Positions 30,705 to 42,337 of a stretch of DNA of 64,000 bases are shown here, one piece after another. The notes under the pieces are model-generated. The model had not been told where the DNA came from. It was given only the letters and a program-made list of their open reading frames with translations, and ran no database searches. Position 1 is the stretch's first letter, and each line of letters opens with the position of its first letter. The stretch is from positions 36,563,691-36,627,690 of the forward strand of contig NC_135357.1 in assembly GCF_051622035.1 (NCBI RefSeq), given 5' to 3'. The DNA comes from Arctopsyche grandis (lineage: Eukaryota; Arthropoda; Insecta; Trichoptera; Hydropsychidae). A program made the translations under genes and the position numbers.

Positions 30705-31631
30705 TTACATTTCTTTCGACCACGGCTTCATGTACTCAGCACAAGAGGAGGTGAGTTGCGGCCCTTCGAATGTACCGACCTTCCGGACTCCATATCGTTC
30801 ATGTGCTTTAACCCGAGTGACCTCATATGGGCCTAGGTAGTTTCTATATAGCTTCAATCCCGTTCCAAACTGGGTCCTCTTGATCGCCACCAAGTCACCA
30901 ACGGCGTATGTCCGCGCCTGTTTCCGTGTTCTATTGTAGGTTCTCCGGTTTTCATCCTGCACATGCAGCAATTGTCTTCTACCAGCGTCCCTTAGATGGT
31001 CTCGATTTTGAACAAATTCTTCGATCGCTTCTTCTTCCAACAGTTTTCGCAATCTCAATTCTTCTTTAGACTTCATCTGGACTCCAGTCATCAACTCGAA
31101 AGGAGTCATCCCGATGCTGCGATGAAGTGTGGAATTTAAAACCCTTTGTGCGGCGTCGACATGTTTATACCAGGCTTTTGGTGCCTCAACACTAACCTTG
31201 GATAAAATGGAAATAACAGTGCGGTGAACCCTCTCCACCTGACCATTTCCTCTTGGAACTCCAGTGGTGATAAGTGTATGTTCGATCCCTTCTTCGGTAC
31301 AATAATTTTCAAAATCCTTTGACGTAAAAGCCGTTCCTCGGTCACTGATAATGCGCGATGGATTCCCGAACGTTCTCTGCTGTATCATTAATTTATCCAA
31401 CACTTCTTTTGTCGTTGTCGTCTTAGTCGGATACAGCCACGTGAATTTAGTAAAACCGTCGATGATTGCTAGTATGTAATTATAGCTCTTTGCTGTCGAC
31501 GGTAATGGCCCCAGATGATCAATGTGATATGTTCCCAAGGGACTTTCTCCCTTAGATATCGGATGTAGTAATCCCTCCTGCTTTCCCAACTTCTTGTTGG
31601 CCAGTATACATGGAACGCAATTTTTATACAA
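30705..31631 (-). CDS. pol: Gypsy-4 integrase (downstream part of pol)
   Basis: Starts in the zinc module (CVPCILANKKLG) and has the catalytic motifs YHIDHLGPL, IISDRGTAF and GQVERVHRT, plus a C-terminal chromodomain-free tail with TYAVGDLVAIKRTQ. It lies in a different frame from the RT because of a one-base change in an A run near 31630. The first part of the zinc module (GHFAVKKVEDV) is in the upstream frame. Otherwise intact. Confidence 0.88.
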   Translation of the reverse strand: MYKNCVPCILANKKLGKQEGLLHPISKGESPLGTYHIDHLGPLPSTAKSYNYILAIIDGFTKFTWLYPTKTTTTKEVLDKLMIQQRTFGNPSRIISDRGTAFTSKDFENYCTEEGIEHTLITTGVPRGNGQVERVHRTVISILSKVSVEAPKAWYKHVDAAQRVLNSTLHRSIGMTPFELMTGVQMKSKEELRLRKLLEEEAIEEFVQNRDHLRDAGRRQLLHVQDENRRTYNRTRKQARTYAVGDLVAIKRTQFGTGLKLYRNYLGPYEVTRVKAHERYGVRKVGTFEGPQLTSSCAEYMKPWSKEM

Positions 31632-33214
31632 GTTTCGATCTTGTCTTTCAATTTCGGGATATAAAATTCCCTTTGTATGACATCTTCTACTTTCTTCACT
31701 GCGAAATGACCGACATTATGTGCGTTCTTAATAATCTCCTTCTGCATGACTTCTGGTACGCAAATTAATTCTTTGCCATCGGTGTATTTGTATATAATGT
31801 CGTTCCTAAGAAAGTAAGACTCATGCGGCACGTTGCTTTCTTTGAGTATTTCTCGAATGGTCACGAGGTGTTCGTCCTCCTGCTGCGCCACTTTCAAACG
31901 TGCGGTGACTCCGTTATTTGTGATGCACAATACCGGGAATCGGCTCAGAGCATCTACATGTTTCATACGCTCTCCCGGTCTATGTTCCATTTCATAATCG
32001 TATTCTCCCAGCGCCATTGCCCACCTGGTGATGCGGGCTGATAAAACTCTTTTCTCCATCGTCATGGTAAAAGCTGAACAGTCAGTGACAATTTTAAATT
32101 TCATGCCCAATAAATAAATCCTGAACTTTGCCACAGCTTCGATGACAGCCAATACTTCCAATTCGTAGCTACTGTACTTTTCTTCGGCGGGAGACGTTTT
32201 CTTGCTCCAAAAGTATACAGGGTGCAATTTTCCATCACCGTCAGACTCCTGCAATAGTACCGCTCCATACCCGATTTGACTTGCATCCGTGTGGAGCTCG
32301 ATTCTACACCCCTGTTTAAATAAACGAAGAACTGGTTCGTTAGTCAAATGTTCCTTCAATGTTTTAAAAGCTTCCTCTTCTTTCTCCTCGAATTTGAAAA
32401 TTACTCCTGTACGTAGCAAGTCACTGATGGGTTTAGCAACAGTAGAGTATTTCGGGATAAACTTTCTAAAATAGCCAGTCAATCCTAAAAAGCTCTGCAC
32501 TTGTTTAGCCGTTGTTGGTACCGGAAACCTCCTTACAGCTGAGGTTTTCTCTGGCGAGGGTTTTATGGTTCCGTTTGTTATAATATAGCCTAGAAATTGT
32601 ACCCGTCGCATAAGGAACTGACATTTCTTCCAATTGATCTCCAGCCCATATCTCTTAGCAGTATCAATTACCATCTCGAGCCTCTGCATTCCTTCTTGTT
32701 CATCAGGAGCCGGAATAATGATATCGTCCATGTAAGTTAGAGCAATGCCCCGACAAGTTAGCGATCGGAATATGCGGTTAATAATGCGCTGGAATACTGA
32801 TGGTGAGTTACATAGTCCAAATGGTACCTTTGTAAATTCATATTGCCCCTCGTGCGTTACGAATGATGTGTATTTCCGGCTGTCTTCTTCGATATCCACA
32901 TGGAAAAATCCATTCTTTAGATCTATCGTACTAAACACTCTCGCATTTTGAAGTTGATCGAGCTGATCCTCAATCAGGGGCAGTGGATATCTATCCTTTA
33001 TGATTTCACGGTTGAGTCGTCGATAATCTATGCAAACTCGAGCCGTGTTGTCCTTCTTCCGCACTAGTATTACGGGACTCGCAAAGTCCGAGCAGCTTGG
33101 TCTGACTATTCCTTGCTGAATCCATTTATTCACCTGTCCTTCTACTTCTGCCCTTTCAGCGAACGGAAGTCGTCTTGGATGTTGGTATATCGGTTTTTTC
33201 CGATTGTAAAACAA
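31632..33214 (-). CDS. pol: Gypsy-4 reverse transcriptase and RNase H
   Basis: RT motifs include ASPVILVRKKDN, STIDLKNGFFHVDI, KVPFGLCNSPSVFQRII and the active site YMDDIIIP. RNase H has LHTDASQIGYGAV and VTDCSAF. The open frame continues to 31469 past the break but loses homology. At its start it overlaps the gag-protease frame by 59 bp; a one-base difference in an A6 run near 33190 separates the two frames, so the original pol may have been one long gag-pol frame or may use +1 shifting. Confidence 0.88.
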
Positions 33215-34580
33215 TCGTCATCTTGATGTTTGTGGTTTCTGTCTTCTCAGGTTTGTACGTCTTGATTAGGTGTTTGATCCTGTCCTTGGCATCTCTGTCG
33301 CTCACATGTGCCAGATCCACTTCTGAGGTTGCGGCTATTTGCAGGTTTCTAAAACAATTACTAAATCTACAACGGGTGGTGCTATCAGGGTTCGGTTTTT
33401 TGAAGAATTTTACTTTGTTGCCATCAATGCACATAAGGACAGATTCTGTGATGGGGCTACCCAACAGGACGGCTCCCGGGATACTTTTATCGTCCATCAC
33501 GTGGAATTCCGCCATGAATTTGACGTCATCAGCAATGATTTCGGCAGCGAACCTCCCTTTCGTTGAAGCCTCACCCCCGATACCGCTCACTTTTATGGCT
33601 AGTGTTCTGTTTATTCGGACTCCGAGTCGTCGAGCTGTGGAATCAGTAATAACATTAATTTGGCTACCAGTATCTATTATTGCAGTTAAAGGGACTTTGT
33701 TAATACTGACTTCCTTTTCGACGTTCGGGTTCCTATCCTCCTTCATAGTCAATACGGTCTTTGTTTTGGTACCTTTGCATTGAGCTGATAAGTGCCCAAA
33801 CTCGTTGCAATTGAAACAGCGAGTTCCTCTTTTCTTGAATCTGCAGTCGGCTGATAAGTGTCCACGTCCTCCGCAATTGTAACATTGTGGTCTCTCTCTT
33901 TCTCGGTTTTCACGGTTTCTTACGGGCCCCGCCACCCTGGGTTCGTCGTCCTCTCTAATTTTCTCGCACTGCGTAACTCGCGTCTTCAGCTCCTTGATTG
34001 TACCGGCCCCGCTCAGCGTCATTTTTTCATACTTATCAAACCCAAGTCCACCAATTATGTACGCGATAATCGCCTCTTCCTCAATAAAACTACACTTGGC
34101 TGCAATCCCCTTCATCCTGTAAATATAGCTTAAACTGTCTTCCGATCTTCCCCTTTTCTCCAATCTTAGCTCCCGGTGCACGTCCGCACTATTCACCTGA
34201 TGGCCAAACTCTCTGGTCAATCGTTCTTTTAGTATCGCCCACGTGAATATGCCCGTTTCCGAGTCCAAGAAGTCCTTGGCAGTTCCTTCACACAGCATCC
34301 GCCCATACACCAACTGTTGTGTCTCCGTCCAGCCGAGGGTTTGCTTGTGCTCTTCAAGGCACGATGCGATAGGGCTATTTCTGCCGTTATATTTCGGCAG
34401 ACCGAAGCCAACCTCCAGATCTCGGAAATTTAAGTGTGTTGCTTCTCTCGTCATCGTCGTCGTCTTGTTCGTCGTTGGCGTCGTTGTCTTGTTCGTCGTC
34501 GTTGGCGTCGTCGGCGTCGCTTGGCGTGGTCGTGACGTCGCCCAGTTTGTCGACCGCCGCGTCCGCGCTCTCGATGTCAT
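33156..34580 (-). CDS. gag: Gypsy-4 gag-protease, 474 aa
   Basis: A Thr/Asn-rich N-terminus comes from a TCG/GTT-rich microsatellite (34440-34530). A capsid-like domain (VYGRMLCEGTAKDFLDSE, LTREFGH) precedes two canonical CCHC knuckles, CYNCGGRGHLSADC and CFNCNEFGHLSAQC. A protease follows with IDTGSQINVITD. Gag and protease are fused in one frame. The N-terminal start may lie further in than 34580, since the first residues are low complexity. Confidence 0.88.
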   Translation of the reverse strand: MTSRARTRRSTNWATSRPRQATPTTPTTTNKTTTPTTNKTTTMTREATHLNFRDLEVGFGLPKYNGRNSPIASCLEEHKQTLGWTETQQLVYGRMLCEGTAKDFLDSETGIFTWAILKERLTREFGHQVNSADVHRELRLEKRGRSEDSLSYIYRMKGIAAKCSFIEEEAIIAYIIGGLGFDKYEKMTLSGAGTIKELKTRVTQCEKIREDDEPRVAGPVRNRENRERERPQCYNCGGRGHLSADCRFKKRGTRCFNCNEFGHLSAQCKGTKTKTVLTMKEDRNPNVEKEVSINKVPLTAIIDTGSQINVITDSTARRLGVRINRTLAIKVSGIGGEASTKGRFAAEIIADDVKFMAEFHVMDDKSIPGAVLLGSPITESVLMCIDGNKVKFFKKPNPDSTTRCRFSNCFRNLQIAATSEVDLAHVSDRDAKDRIKHLIKTYKPEKTETTNIKMTIVLQSEKTDIPTSKTTSVR

Positions 34581-34632
34581 ATCGTGTCCTAACCTCAGTT
34601 CTGATCCTGGTCCCGGACGATGCCCCCAAATA

Positions 34633-34793
34633 TGGGATCCAGGAATGTGTGCGGGAGGATATTCAAAATCAAAGTAGACGGAAATCGCTTTATTGTCTGT
34701 TTCGTCACGCTCGCTCGGCGCGAGTGGCGAGTGACGCCACGCCTCGAGCCTGCCAACTTAAAATATTCTCATTCTCATTCATACCAACCTACA
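34633..34793 (-). repeat. Gypsy-4 5' LTR, 161 bp
   Basis: Nearly identical to the 3' LTR. The PBS side reads TATTTGGGGGCATCG on the minus strand; no confident tRNA match. Confidence 0.9.
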
Positions 34794-34869
34794 TGTATAT
34801 TTGAAATTTCTTTATTATCATAGTTATTGTTGCCGGTATCAATGATGTCAATAATATTACAATAATAAC

Positions 34870-36958
34870 AGGTCACAATTTGGACGACTTAACGTGTCGG
34901 CTACTACGTTCGCCTTCCCCGGTGTATACTCGTACCGGATATCAAACGCGTACCGGATATCAAGTGCCCAACGTACCAGGCGACCCGTCGGGGACTTCAG
35001 CGCCATCAGCCACCGCAATGGTTGGTGATCGCATGTCCGTCGATGTAGCCGCGAAATTTCTCCACGGACCACACCACGGCGAGAGTCTCTCTCTCTGTTG
35101 TGGAGTAGTTGCGTTCAGCGGGAATCAATATGCGGCTCGCGTATTCGATGGGTCGCTCTTCACTTCCCTGTCCTTGTAATAGGACGGCTCCTAATGCATA
35201 ATTGCTGACATCGGTTCGTAAAATGAACGGCTGTGAGTAGTCTGCTTGAGCTAACACAGGTGCGCGAGTTAACTGGTCCTTCAGCGTCTCAAACGCTCGC
35301 CTCTGCGCCTCATCCCAGAAAAAAGGTTGCCCGTCGATAAACTTCCTGAACCACGAGCACGTTTGTAGAAAGGTTCACAGGTGTTTAATATTCGTTGGTG
35401 GCGGCATTTTCTCAATGGCTTCCACCTTTTCCCGGTCCGGGCGTATTCCTTCCGCCGAGATTATGTGTCCCAGGAACTTTTCTCGCATGAACACGCACTT
35501 CTCCCGATTCGCACGTTAGTTGAACTGTCTCAGGCGCTCGAAGACTGCCTGTAGATCGTCCAAGTGTTGCGTCAAAGTTTCTGACACGACGAGTAGATCG
35601 TCTAAATACGCTAACAATAACACGTCGCGCTTCAGACCGGTCCGGAACCGGTCAATCAACCGCTGAAAGGTGGCCGGCGCGTTCTTCAGCCCAAAGGTCA
35701 TGCGGCTAAAACGGTAGGTGCCATACGGGGGTGGTGACCGCCGTCTTGTCCCGATCGGCCTCCGCCACTTTGACCTCCCAGTAACCCGCCTTCAAGTCGA
35801 TGGTGCTCAGGTAGCAGTCACTACACTAACACGTCGATCAATGGGAGGGGGTAGCTGTTCTTTCTGGTGATGGCGTCAATGCGCCGATAGTCCACGCATA
35901 ACGTACTGATCCGTTCTTGGGAATCAGCACTACGGGCGACGTCCGTGCGGAATCGCATTCTTCAACGATGCCGTCGACCAGCATCTTGTCTAGCTCCGCT
36001 TTCAGGATCTTTGCGGGCGTGAGACTGTACGGTGGAACAGAGATGGGGGCGCTCATGGGGTGCTCCCCCTGGCATGAAAATGTCTTCATGCATGACGACC
36101 GCTCGCCCGGGCTTAGCACAGCTCCTTCGTCGGCACATTTCACGTCGGTGCGGCCGTGTTCGTACTCCATGGGGTAGTGGGTCGTTGGGTCAGGTCCAAG
36201 CCCCCATCTTCGTAGTCCATGAGAAGTCCTGCGGCCCTCACGAAGTCCATGCCCAGCAAGGTTTCGCCATTGCGGGTATCCGGGAATATCATGAAGGTAG
36301 TAGGTATCGTGCGATGTTTCAGCGACACCTGTAACTCGGCAGGAATCATCTTCCGGGGCCTGCGAACTCCATCGGCCAATTGAATGAGCATCTCTGATGT
36401 ATGGAGCGCCTGCCCCTGCTAGATCAGCCATTAGTGTACCCGGGAACTCGCAACGTTTCGACTGGCCCCACTGTCGATGACGGTTCGTATCCGCTGGTTT
36501 CCGACGTATACAAACAAAACTTGCCGATTGGTTGGTTCCGGTATCAGGCGCGGAGTCGTAGCCAGGGCTACGGTTGACAACGCGGCCCCGTTCATCTTCT
36601 TGCATGTGGGACAATTGATCTTCAACACACCTGGAGCCCCACAACCGCAGCACGCGATCTGCGATCTCGTCTGCGCCCCATTCCTTTTCCGACATTTTTA
36701 AACCGTATGTCCTCGGTTTTGGCAGAAAGAACATGTCGGCCGATGTTGCGCACTTGGTTCACCAATTCTTTCCTTTCTCTGGAATGTTCGGTGCCTTCCG
36801 GTCGTGGGATCGCTCTCCTTTGTGTTCGGCGTGGGTCCATCGGCTATTATTGAGCGTTTTGGAATGTCGTTGGGTGCCATTGTTACGCATTCGGGTACTT
36901 CCACTCGCATTTCTTCTATTGTCCGTGCGCGTAGGCTCAGTTCCGAGAAGCTTTCTAC
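34870..36958 (-). pseudogene. Gypsy-2 relative, decayed gag-to-RNase H fragment
   Basis: The minus strand matches Gypsy-2 from the gag C-terminus through protease (DSGASRNVASS), RT (QRLIDRFRTGLKRDVLL with YLDDLLVVS) and RNase H. It has many small deletions and frameshifts (for example near 35400, 35730, 36060 and 36210) and no LTRs. It is joined directly to a LINE-A fragment at 36959. Confidence 0.88.
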
Positions 36959-38800
36959 CTGGTGTCAACGACTCTGTGAATCTGGTGAACGGCAGAATGT
37001 TGGGGTCTAAAGCCAAATTGTGTTTTGGGAAGAAGGTCAATTTTTGTGATCTTGCTGTTGAGATTTGAGATTAAGATCCGTTCCAGGATCTTACTCAATG
37101 AGGATAGCAGGCTGATGGGCCGGTAACTTGTTGAGGGGTTCGAGTAGGATTTTCTGATGAGAATGACATTGGCGAGTTTCCATTAACTCGGAAAATAGCA
37201 GATACTGTTGGTGGCATTTAGTATTGCTGTGAGTGCAGCGATGGCTTTTTGAGGGAGTTCTTTTAGAGCTTTGTTGGAAATTCCGTCAGGGCCAGGGGCC
37301 TTTTTGGCGGCGATGGTTTTGATGATGTTTAGGACTTCAAGCGGCGAAGTGGCGACAATGGGTACTAGGGCTGGGTTTTTGAGGTAGCTATTGACGGAGC
37401 TTTCAACCATTTGGCAAAAGTCGCTTTGCAGGTTAGAGTTTGAGAGAGAAAATTGGTCCTGGAGACTGTCAGCTAGGGCTTCCGCTTTATCGGCGGTGGA
37501 GTAGACAAACTTGTCTCCAACTTTGATCCTGTCGATCTTATTGCCGTTGCTTCTGAAGATTTTTGACAGTTTCCAGAAGCCGTTATGTCCATCTTCTAGC
37601 GCTCTGAGTTTGGTATCCCAGTTGTCGTTTCGTAGTTGCCACAAGGCGTTTTTAACGTCTTGTTGAAGTCTGTTCATTCGCTGTTTGAGGATTGGGTCCT
37701 TGTTCCTTTGGAATGCCTTCGTAGCTCTATTCTTAAGGCGAATAAGATCGCGAATGTCGGGGAGTAAAGCTTGCGGGTGCAGGGGAGAGTGGGGTTTGGT
37801 GGTGGTGCTGGCGTCTAAGGCTGACTGTATTTCATCAGTGAGTATGTTAATAGCGGAGTCTATTTCTAAGGTGGTGTGAATCGAGTGGGGGTAAGTGACG
37901 GTGTGATGAAGGAGAGTTGAGAATTTCTCCCAAGATATGGTACTGCGGTGGATGGGGTTTATAGTTACGGGGGTGTTGGCGAGTTCTAGTATGCCCGGGT
38001 GATGGTCGGAAGAGAGATCATTTACTACAGTCAAGGACTGCGCACCTGGAAAATTTTGAGTTAGAACGTTGTCTAAGATATCAGGTCTGCCTTTGAAGTT
38101 AATGGGGATTCTTGTGGGTTCATCTGGGGCTGTGACGGAGACTTTTGGGTTTGAGAGTTGGGAATAACGTTGGGAAGGGCAGCCTCTGTAGCTGGAAACG
38201 TGAGGCCCTCTGCAGCTGGTGCAGGTTGGAGTGCAGGTTGTTGACACACAGTCAGTGGTCAAATGGGGTCCTGCACATTTGATGCATAGGGGGGGGGCGA
38301 CATTGCAGTTGTAGGAGCCATGTCCAAAGCCTTGGCAGCGGTGGCACTGCGGTACAGTGTCACCACGACGAAGTGATTCGATGCGAACCAGTTGGCCGAA
38401 GATGCTGGAGAGGTTGAACAATTTCTTCCCCTCTTCGTCGCGTGTGGTCTCGATTGTGAACATGGGCATGTTGCGCTTGTCACGTCGTGATTTCATGACG
38501 GTGGCTTTACTGGCTTTATAGCCAAGACTGCCCAACTCGGCGAGGACTTCTGATTCGGAGTAGTTGGGGTTAATGCCTCTAATGACTAGTTTGAGCGGTT
38601 TGTCTTCCGTTAGAGGGTGGGCATAAAACTGAAATTTTTCCGCTTGAAGCAATTTGGTGATTTTACTGTAATCATCGATGGTGAGAGGTGAGATTTTTAC
38701 TCTGTTTTCAGAGTAGACGGCTGTGAATTTGTAGTCACGTTGGTTTAGTTTCCTTTGAACTACCTTGTAGTCCGATGGCAACCTATGGAAGATTGGAGCA
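36959..38800 (-). pseudogene. LINE-A fragment with in-frame ORF1-ORF2 deletion chimera
   Basis: From 38781 the minus strand encodes the ORF1 RNA-binding core (QRDYKFTAVYSENRVKISP, KSRRDKRNMPMF) and three zinc knuckles. After CTSCRGPHVSSYRGC it passes in frame into ORF2 at RYSQLSNPK, removing about 735 bp (ORF1 tail and the N-terminal endonuclease). The chimeric frame continues for 532 codons through APGPDGISNKAL and ends at a CAA-to-TAA change at 37183. RT remains continue to 36959. It is a relic, not a gene. Confidence 0.88.
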
Positions 38801-38879
38801 ACTCAACAACCTCACACTTGTTTAGCACATGGGCTTCACAGAGTTGCCGAAACAGTTTGAGATAGTTATGAAAATGTTT

Positions 38880-39950
38880 CATAATTTCATAAAAAACCAA
38901 ATTTCATTTTCGAAGAAAAATTACCAATTGTACCTTTTCTGCCAGAGACAGTGATTACTAGATTGGGCGTTTGGCTTCAGGCTGCATTCTACTACGCGAA
39001 ACATTTTGATAAAATAATGCCAGGATGCTATCTCTATATTAAATGCACAAAGAGTTTTTGCGGATCCAAATATTAAAAGGGATTCAATGGATATTAAGAA
39101 AAATTATTCCAAATTGCCAATTACCATTCAAATGTTAGAAAAGCGCAATTAAAAACTTCACAAATCCCTAGACATAATAAATAAATTAACTTTATCAATT
39201 GAAACACTATCTGGAAACATCAGGTATAAAGTTAAGGATAAATTAAAGAGCGATTTGGAGAAAAATCCGGGATTTAAGAGGGCTGTACACCCAAAACCTT
39301 AATTTTGTTGCCGTTCCTTTCTTCGATATATGTATATATTGAGTGAATGTATATACTGAGTGAATGCGACATTATATATCAATATATATATATTGAGTGA
39401 ATGCGACAGTTGTGCTTCGACCAGATAAAACGTATTTAAATCAAGGTTTCATATTCTCCTATTTTCTCCTCCGAAACTAGACCAATTTAAAAAAAAAATC
39501 ATCATCGGTATGTGAAAGATATTTTCTGTGTAACTATGCGCGTATTTTAAAATCGACCGTTAAATATGCACACTGGACTCTTTTCGTGGGTGTAAAAAAG
39601 AGGCGATTTTATAGATGTTTGGCGGCTCCTTGCTCCTATAAAAAATTACTAATCAAAAAAATAAAACGATAGATGCAACCCAATGGTAGAGATCCATAGC
39701 ATATTAAAAAATAATTTCTCTAGTGCCATAATTGAGGAAGGGAGAAGTCTAATACGTTTGTATGGACAAGGCGCTGGTGTCCAGCCCTTTTAAGACCATA
39801 AACAACATATCAAATCATCTAAAATTAAAAAAAATTATTTGCTCTAAAACTGAAAATATTAATACAATACGACATTTTACATATTTTAAGTATTCATTCA
39901 CAACGTCAGTCGATGTCGAACGATCGTTTTCATTTAAAATGGATTTATAA
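38880..39950 (+). pseudogene. Highly decayed hAT transposase
   Basis: Plus-strand traces include GVWLQAAFYYAKHFDK, LPITIQMLEKRN and, at 39880-39930, FTTSVDVERSFS, the hallmark of the hAT C-terminal dimerisation domain. The frame is broken many times. No ends were recognised. Confidence 0.55.
39320..39412. repeat. Tandem repeat of TATATATTGAGTGAATG type
   Basis: Three imperfect copies of a unit ending TATTGAGTGAATGCGAC separated by TA runs, inside the hAT remnant. Confidence 0.7.
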
Positions 39951-40029
39951 TAATAGGCATCGACGCCTGAAAATACAATATTTAGAACAAAATTTAATAG
40001 TGTTTTACGAAAACAGTTCTGTATTATAT

Positions 40030-40207
40030 TGTACAGTTATTAAGAGAGACGCCCGTAGACCGATGACGTCATGGTGACGCCGACCAATGGTGAAGTCGGG
40101 CGTTGCGGCCAATGGCTGCGCCAGACTCCTCCACCAATGACTGTAATGTAATATGTGTATGCGCTGAGCGCTGATTATTTATAAATATGGTGCGCTCTCG
40201 AACGGTT
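40030..40207 (+). promoter_or_regulatory. Gypsy-3-family LTR U3 with TATA box, directly upstream of LINE-A 5' end
   Basis: From TGTACAGTTATTAAGAGAGA to GCGCTCTCGAACGG this matches the U3 of the Gypsy-3 LTR, including two CCAAT motifs and TATAAATA at 40180. ATAT precedes it (40026-40029), the same target as Gypsy-3. Homology stops about 27-30 bp after the TATA box, where transcription should start, and LINE-A sequence follows at about 40211. The rest of the LTR is not present. Confidence 0.82.
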
Positions 40208-41035
40208 CCCTGAACGGTCGTGCTCCGCAAAAACCAGCCGTGTCGCCGCAACAGCTACCTGCGCCGGTCATACTGTCGCAACCGCCAGAACCCAAAACAT
40301 CAACCGAGTCGTCACAGCTACACATTCTAGCTGACGCCACTACTCGCTACCGGCATCAACCATGTCGGTAGCGACGTCGACGGACAGCGAAGGGAGCTCC
40401 CGGAGGAGCTCCGACAGTGAATGACAGCTCCAACAGAACAAAGGCTGTCATAAAAAACCTCTGAGCTCAAAACAATGAGCTGAAGGAGCGACTCTCCTTC
40501 CTCAAAAGTGCTTTCGTGGAAGCACGAGACGCCTATACGGCAAACCGTTTGGCCTTCGATGCCGACCGAGCGGCTTTCGTAGCCGACAGGGAGGCATTAC
40601 TTAAACGGCTGAAGGAGAAGGAGACTCCAACAAAAAAGCAGACCGAGAAGTCTGCCAAAGCCACGCCCCCCCCCCCCCCCTACACCTCCAGCAATGGTGA
40701 AGAAGCGCCGTCTAGAGTCTTCTATCCCCCAGCCGGTACCACGTAGCACCACGCCCCCACCCCGCCCCGCTTCACCCGTGCAAGTGGAGAGCCCGGGGAA
40801 AAGAGACAAAGGTAAGTCCACACATTCAAACTCCTCACTAAGTCGAGGAGAAGTCTCGCCCAGTTGGCATCAGGCGAATTGATGCCAACACACAACGCCG
40901 ACTTTCACTACTCAACACGCCAACGCCAATAACAACACACACCCGCTCAACACCACTCACTCAATTGACAGCTCCTAGCGCTTTATCCTCAACCCCCCCC
41001 CCCACCCGCTCAATCCCCGCCCCACCTAGCGACGG
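40208..41035 (+). pseudogene. LINE-A 5' end, copy A (5' UTR and ORF1 N-terminus)
   Basis: The common 5' sequence TGAACGGTCGTGCTCCGCAA starts at 40211. ORF1 begins at the ATG near 40362 (MSVATSTDSEGSSRRSSDSE) and is broken at once by a frameshift. It then encodes coiled-coil and DRAAFVADREALL-type repeats and a Pro-rich stretch with a run of about 16 C. The C-rich region near 40980-41030 leads into copy B. Confidence 0.75.
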
Positions 41036-42290
41036 TAGCTAGGTAGCGACGTCGACGGATAGCGAAGGGAGCTCCCGGAGAAGCTCCGACAGTGTAAGCA
41101 ATAGTGACCGCCAGCAATGACAGCTCCGACAGAATTAAGGCTGTCATCAAAAATCTCAGAGCCCAAAACAAGGCGCTGAAGAAGCAACTCTCCTCCCTCG
41201 AGAGTGCTTTCGAGGAAGCACGAGCTGCCTATACGGCAGACCGCTTGGCCTTCGTTACCGACCGAGCAGCTTTCGTAGCCGACAGAGCTGCATTACTACA
41301 ACAGCTGAAGGACAAGGAGACTCCAGCAAAACAACAGACCGAGAAGTCTGCCACAGCCACGCCCCCCCCACCCCCCTACACCTCCAGCAATGGTGAAGAC
41401 GCGCCGTCTAGAGTCTTCTATCCCGCAGCCGGTACTACGTAGCACCACGCCCCGTTTCACCCATGCAAGTGGAGAGCCCGGGGAAAAGAGACAAAGGTAA
41501 GTCCACACCTACCCCACACATTCAAACTCCTCACGAAGTCGAGGAGAAGTCTCGCTGAGTTGGCATCAGGCGAATTGATGCCAACACACAACGCCGACTT
41601 TCACTATTCAACACGCCAACGCCAACAACAACACACACCCGCTCAACACCACTCACTCAATTGACAGCCCCTAGCGCATTATCCTCTACCCCCCCCCCAC
41701 CCCCTCAATCCCCGCCCCACCTACAACTCGTGCTGCAACCCCCGCATCACCGGCAACTCGCCCCGCCCCATCAAGTTCGAGCGCAGCCCCCAGAGCAGCT
41801 CCAAATGCCACAAACGCCAAACCCAAGGTAGCCCCGGTTTTCCTCAAAAAACCCTATGACTACCCAACCGTTTACCACAAACTCATGAACCGAAATCTGA
41901 AATTTGAATCTGTCTACAACAGTAGCACCGCCAAAATCACCCCCCTTACCATTGCCGATTACCGAGCCATTACGAAATTTCTTGAAACAGAGAAGTTTCA
42001 GTTCTACGCCCATCCCCTAAGAGGATAAACCTCTAAAAATTGTCATTCGAGGCACTAATCCCAGCTTCACTGAAACTGAAGTCCTGGAAAAAATAATTCG
42101 CCTTGGCTACAAAGCCACTAAAGCCACCGTCATGAAATCTCGACGTAACAAGTGTAACATGCCCATGTTTACGGTTGAAACCACGCGCGATGTAGAGGGG
42201 ATAAAACTGTTCGACATCTCCAGCATCTTCGGACAACAGGTTTGTACTGAATCGCTCCGTCGCGGAGACACTGTACCCCAGTGTCACCGC
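41036..42290 (+). pseudogene. LINE-A ORF1, copy B, partial tandem duplication
   Basis: The unit restarts at GTAGCGACGTCGACGG (41044), 676 bp after the same motif in copy A. It has an open coiled-coil segment at 41104-41442 (IKAVIKNLRAQNKALKKQL, then AFVTDRAAFVADRAALL), a Pro-rich linker, and the ORF1 core (KVAPVFLKKPYDYPTVYH, KITPLTIADYRAITKFL, KSRRNKCNMPMFTVE) with frameshifts near 41450 and 42027. It ends inside the first zinc knuckle (CHRY) where a TATA-bearing segment begins. Confidence 0.78.
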
Positions 42291-42337
42291 TACTTTCTTC
42301 GGGTATAAAAGGAGCGCGCTTTCCTTCGGAAGTCGAG
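42291..42337 (+). promoter_or_regulatory. Gypsy-1-LTR-like core promoter upstream of LINE-A copy C
   Basis: ACTTTCTTCGGGTATAAAAG and the following GGAGCGCGCTTTCC/TTCGGAAGTCGAG closely match the Gypsy-1 LTR from about -45 to the predicted start. TATAAAA lies at 42304. Similarity ends at GTCGAG. LINE-A 5' sequence starts at 42368, about 34 bp after the predicted start. Confidence 0.7.

Larger units (their letters stand above)
29784..34793 (-). mobile_element. Gypsy-4, young Ty3/gypsy LTR retrotransposon
   Basis: Minus-strand order is 5' LTR (34793-34633), gag-protease, RT-RNase H, integrase, an AT-rich non-coding tail, 3' LTR (29944-29784). The 161-bp LTRs differ at one base by eye. A 6-bp direct repeat TGTATA flanks the element (29778-29783 and 34794-34799). 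Two frameshifts interrupt the coding region, both in A homopolymers. There is no env frame. Confidence 0.93.

Noticed and set aside
37183-38781. A 532-codon ORF1-ORF2 fusion as a possible new gene
   Set aside because: It is a LINE-A copy with an internal deletion, a terminal nonsense change and decayed flanks.
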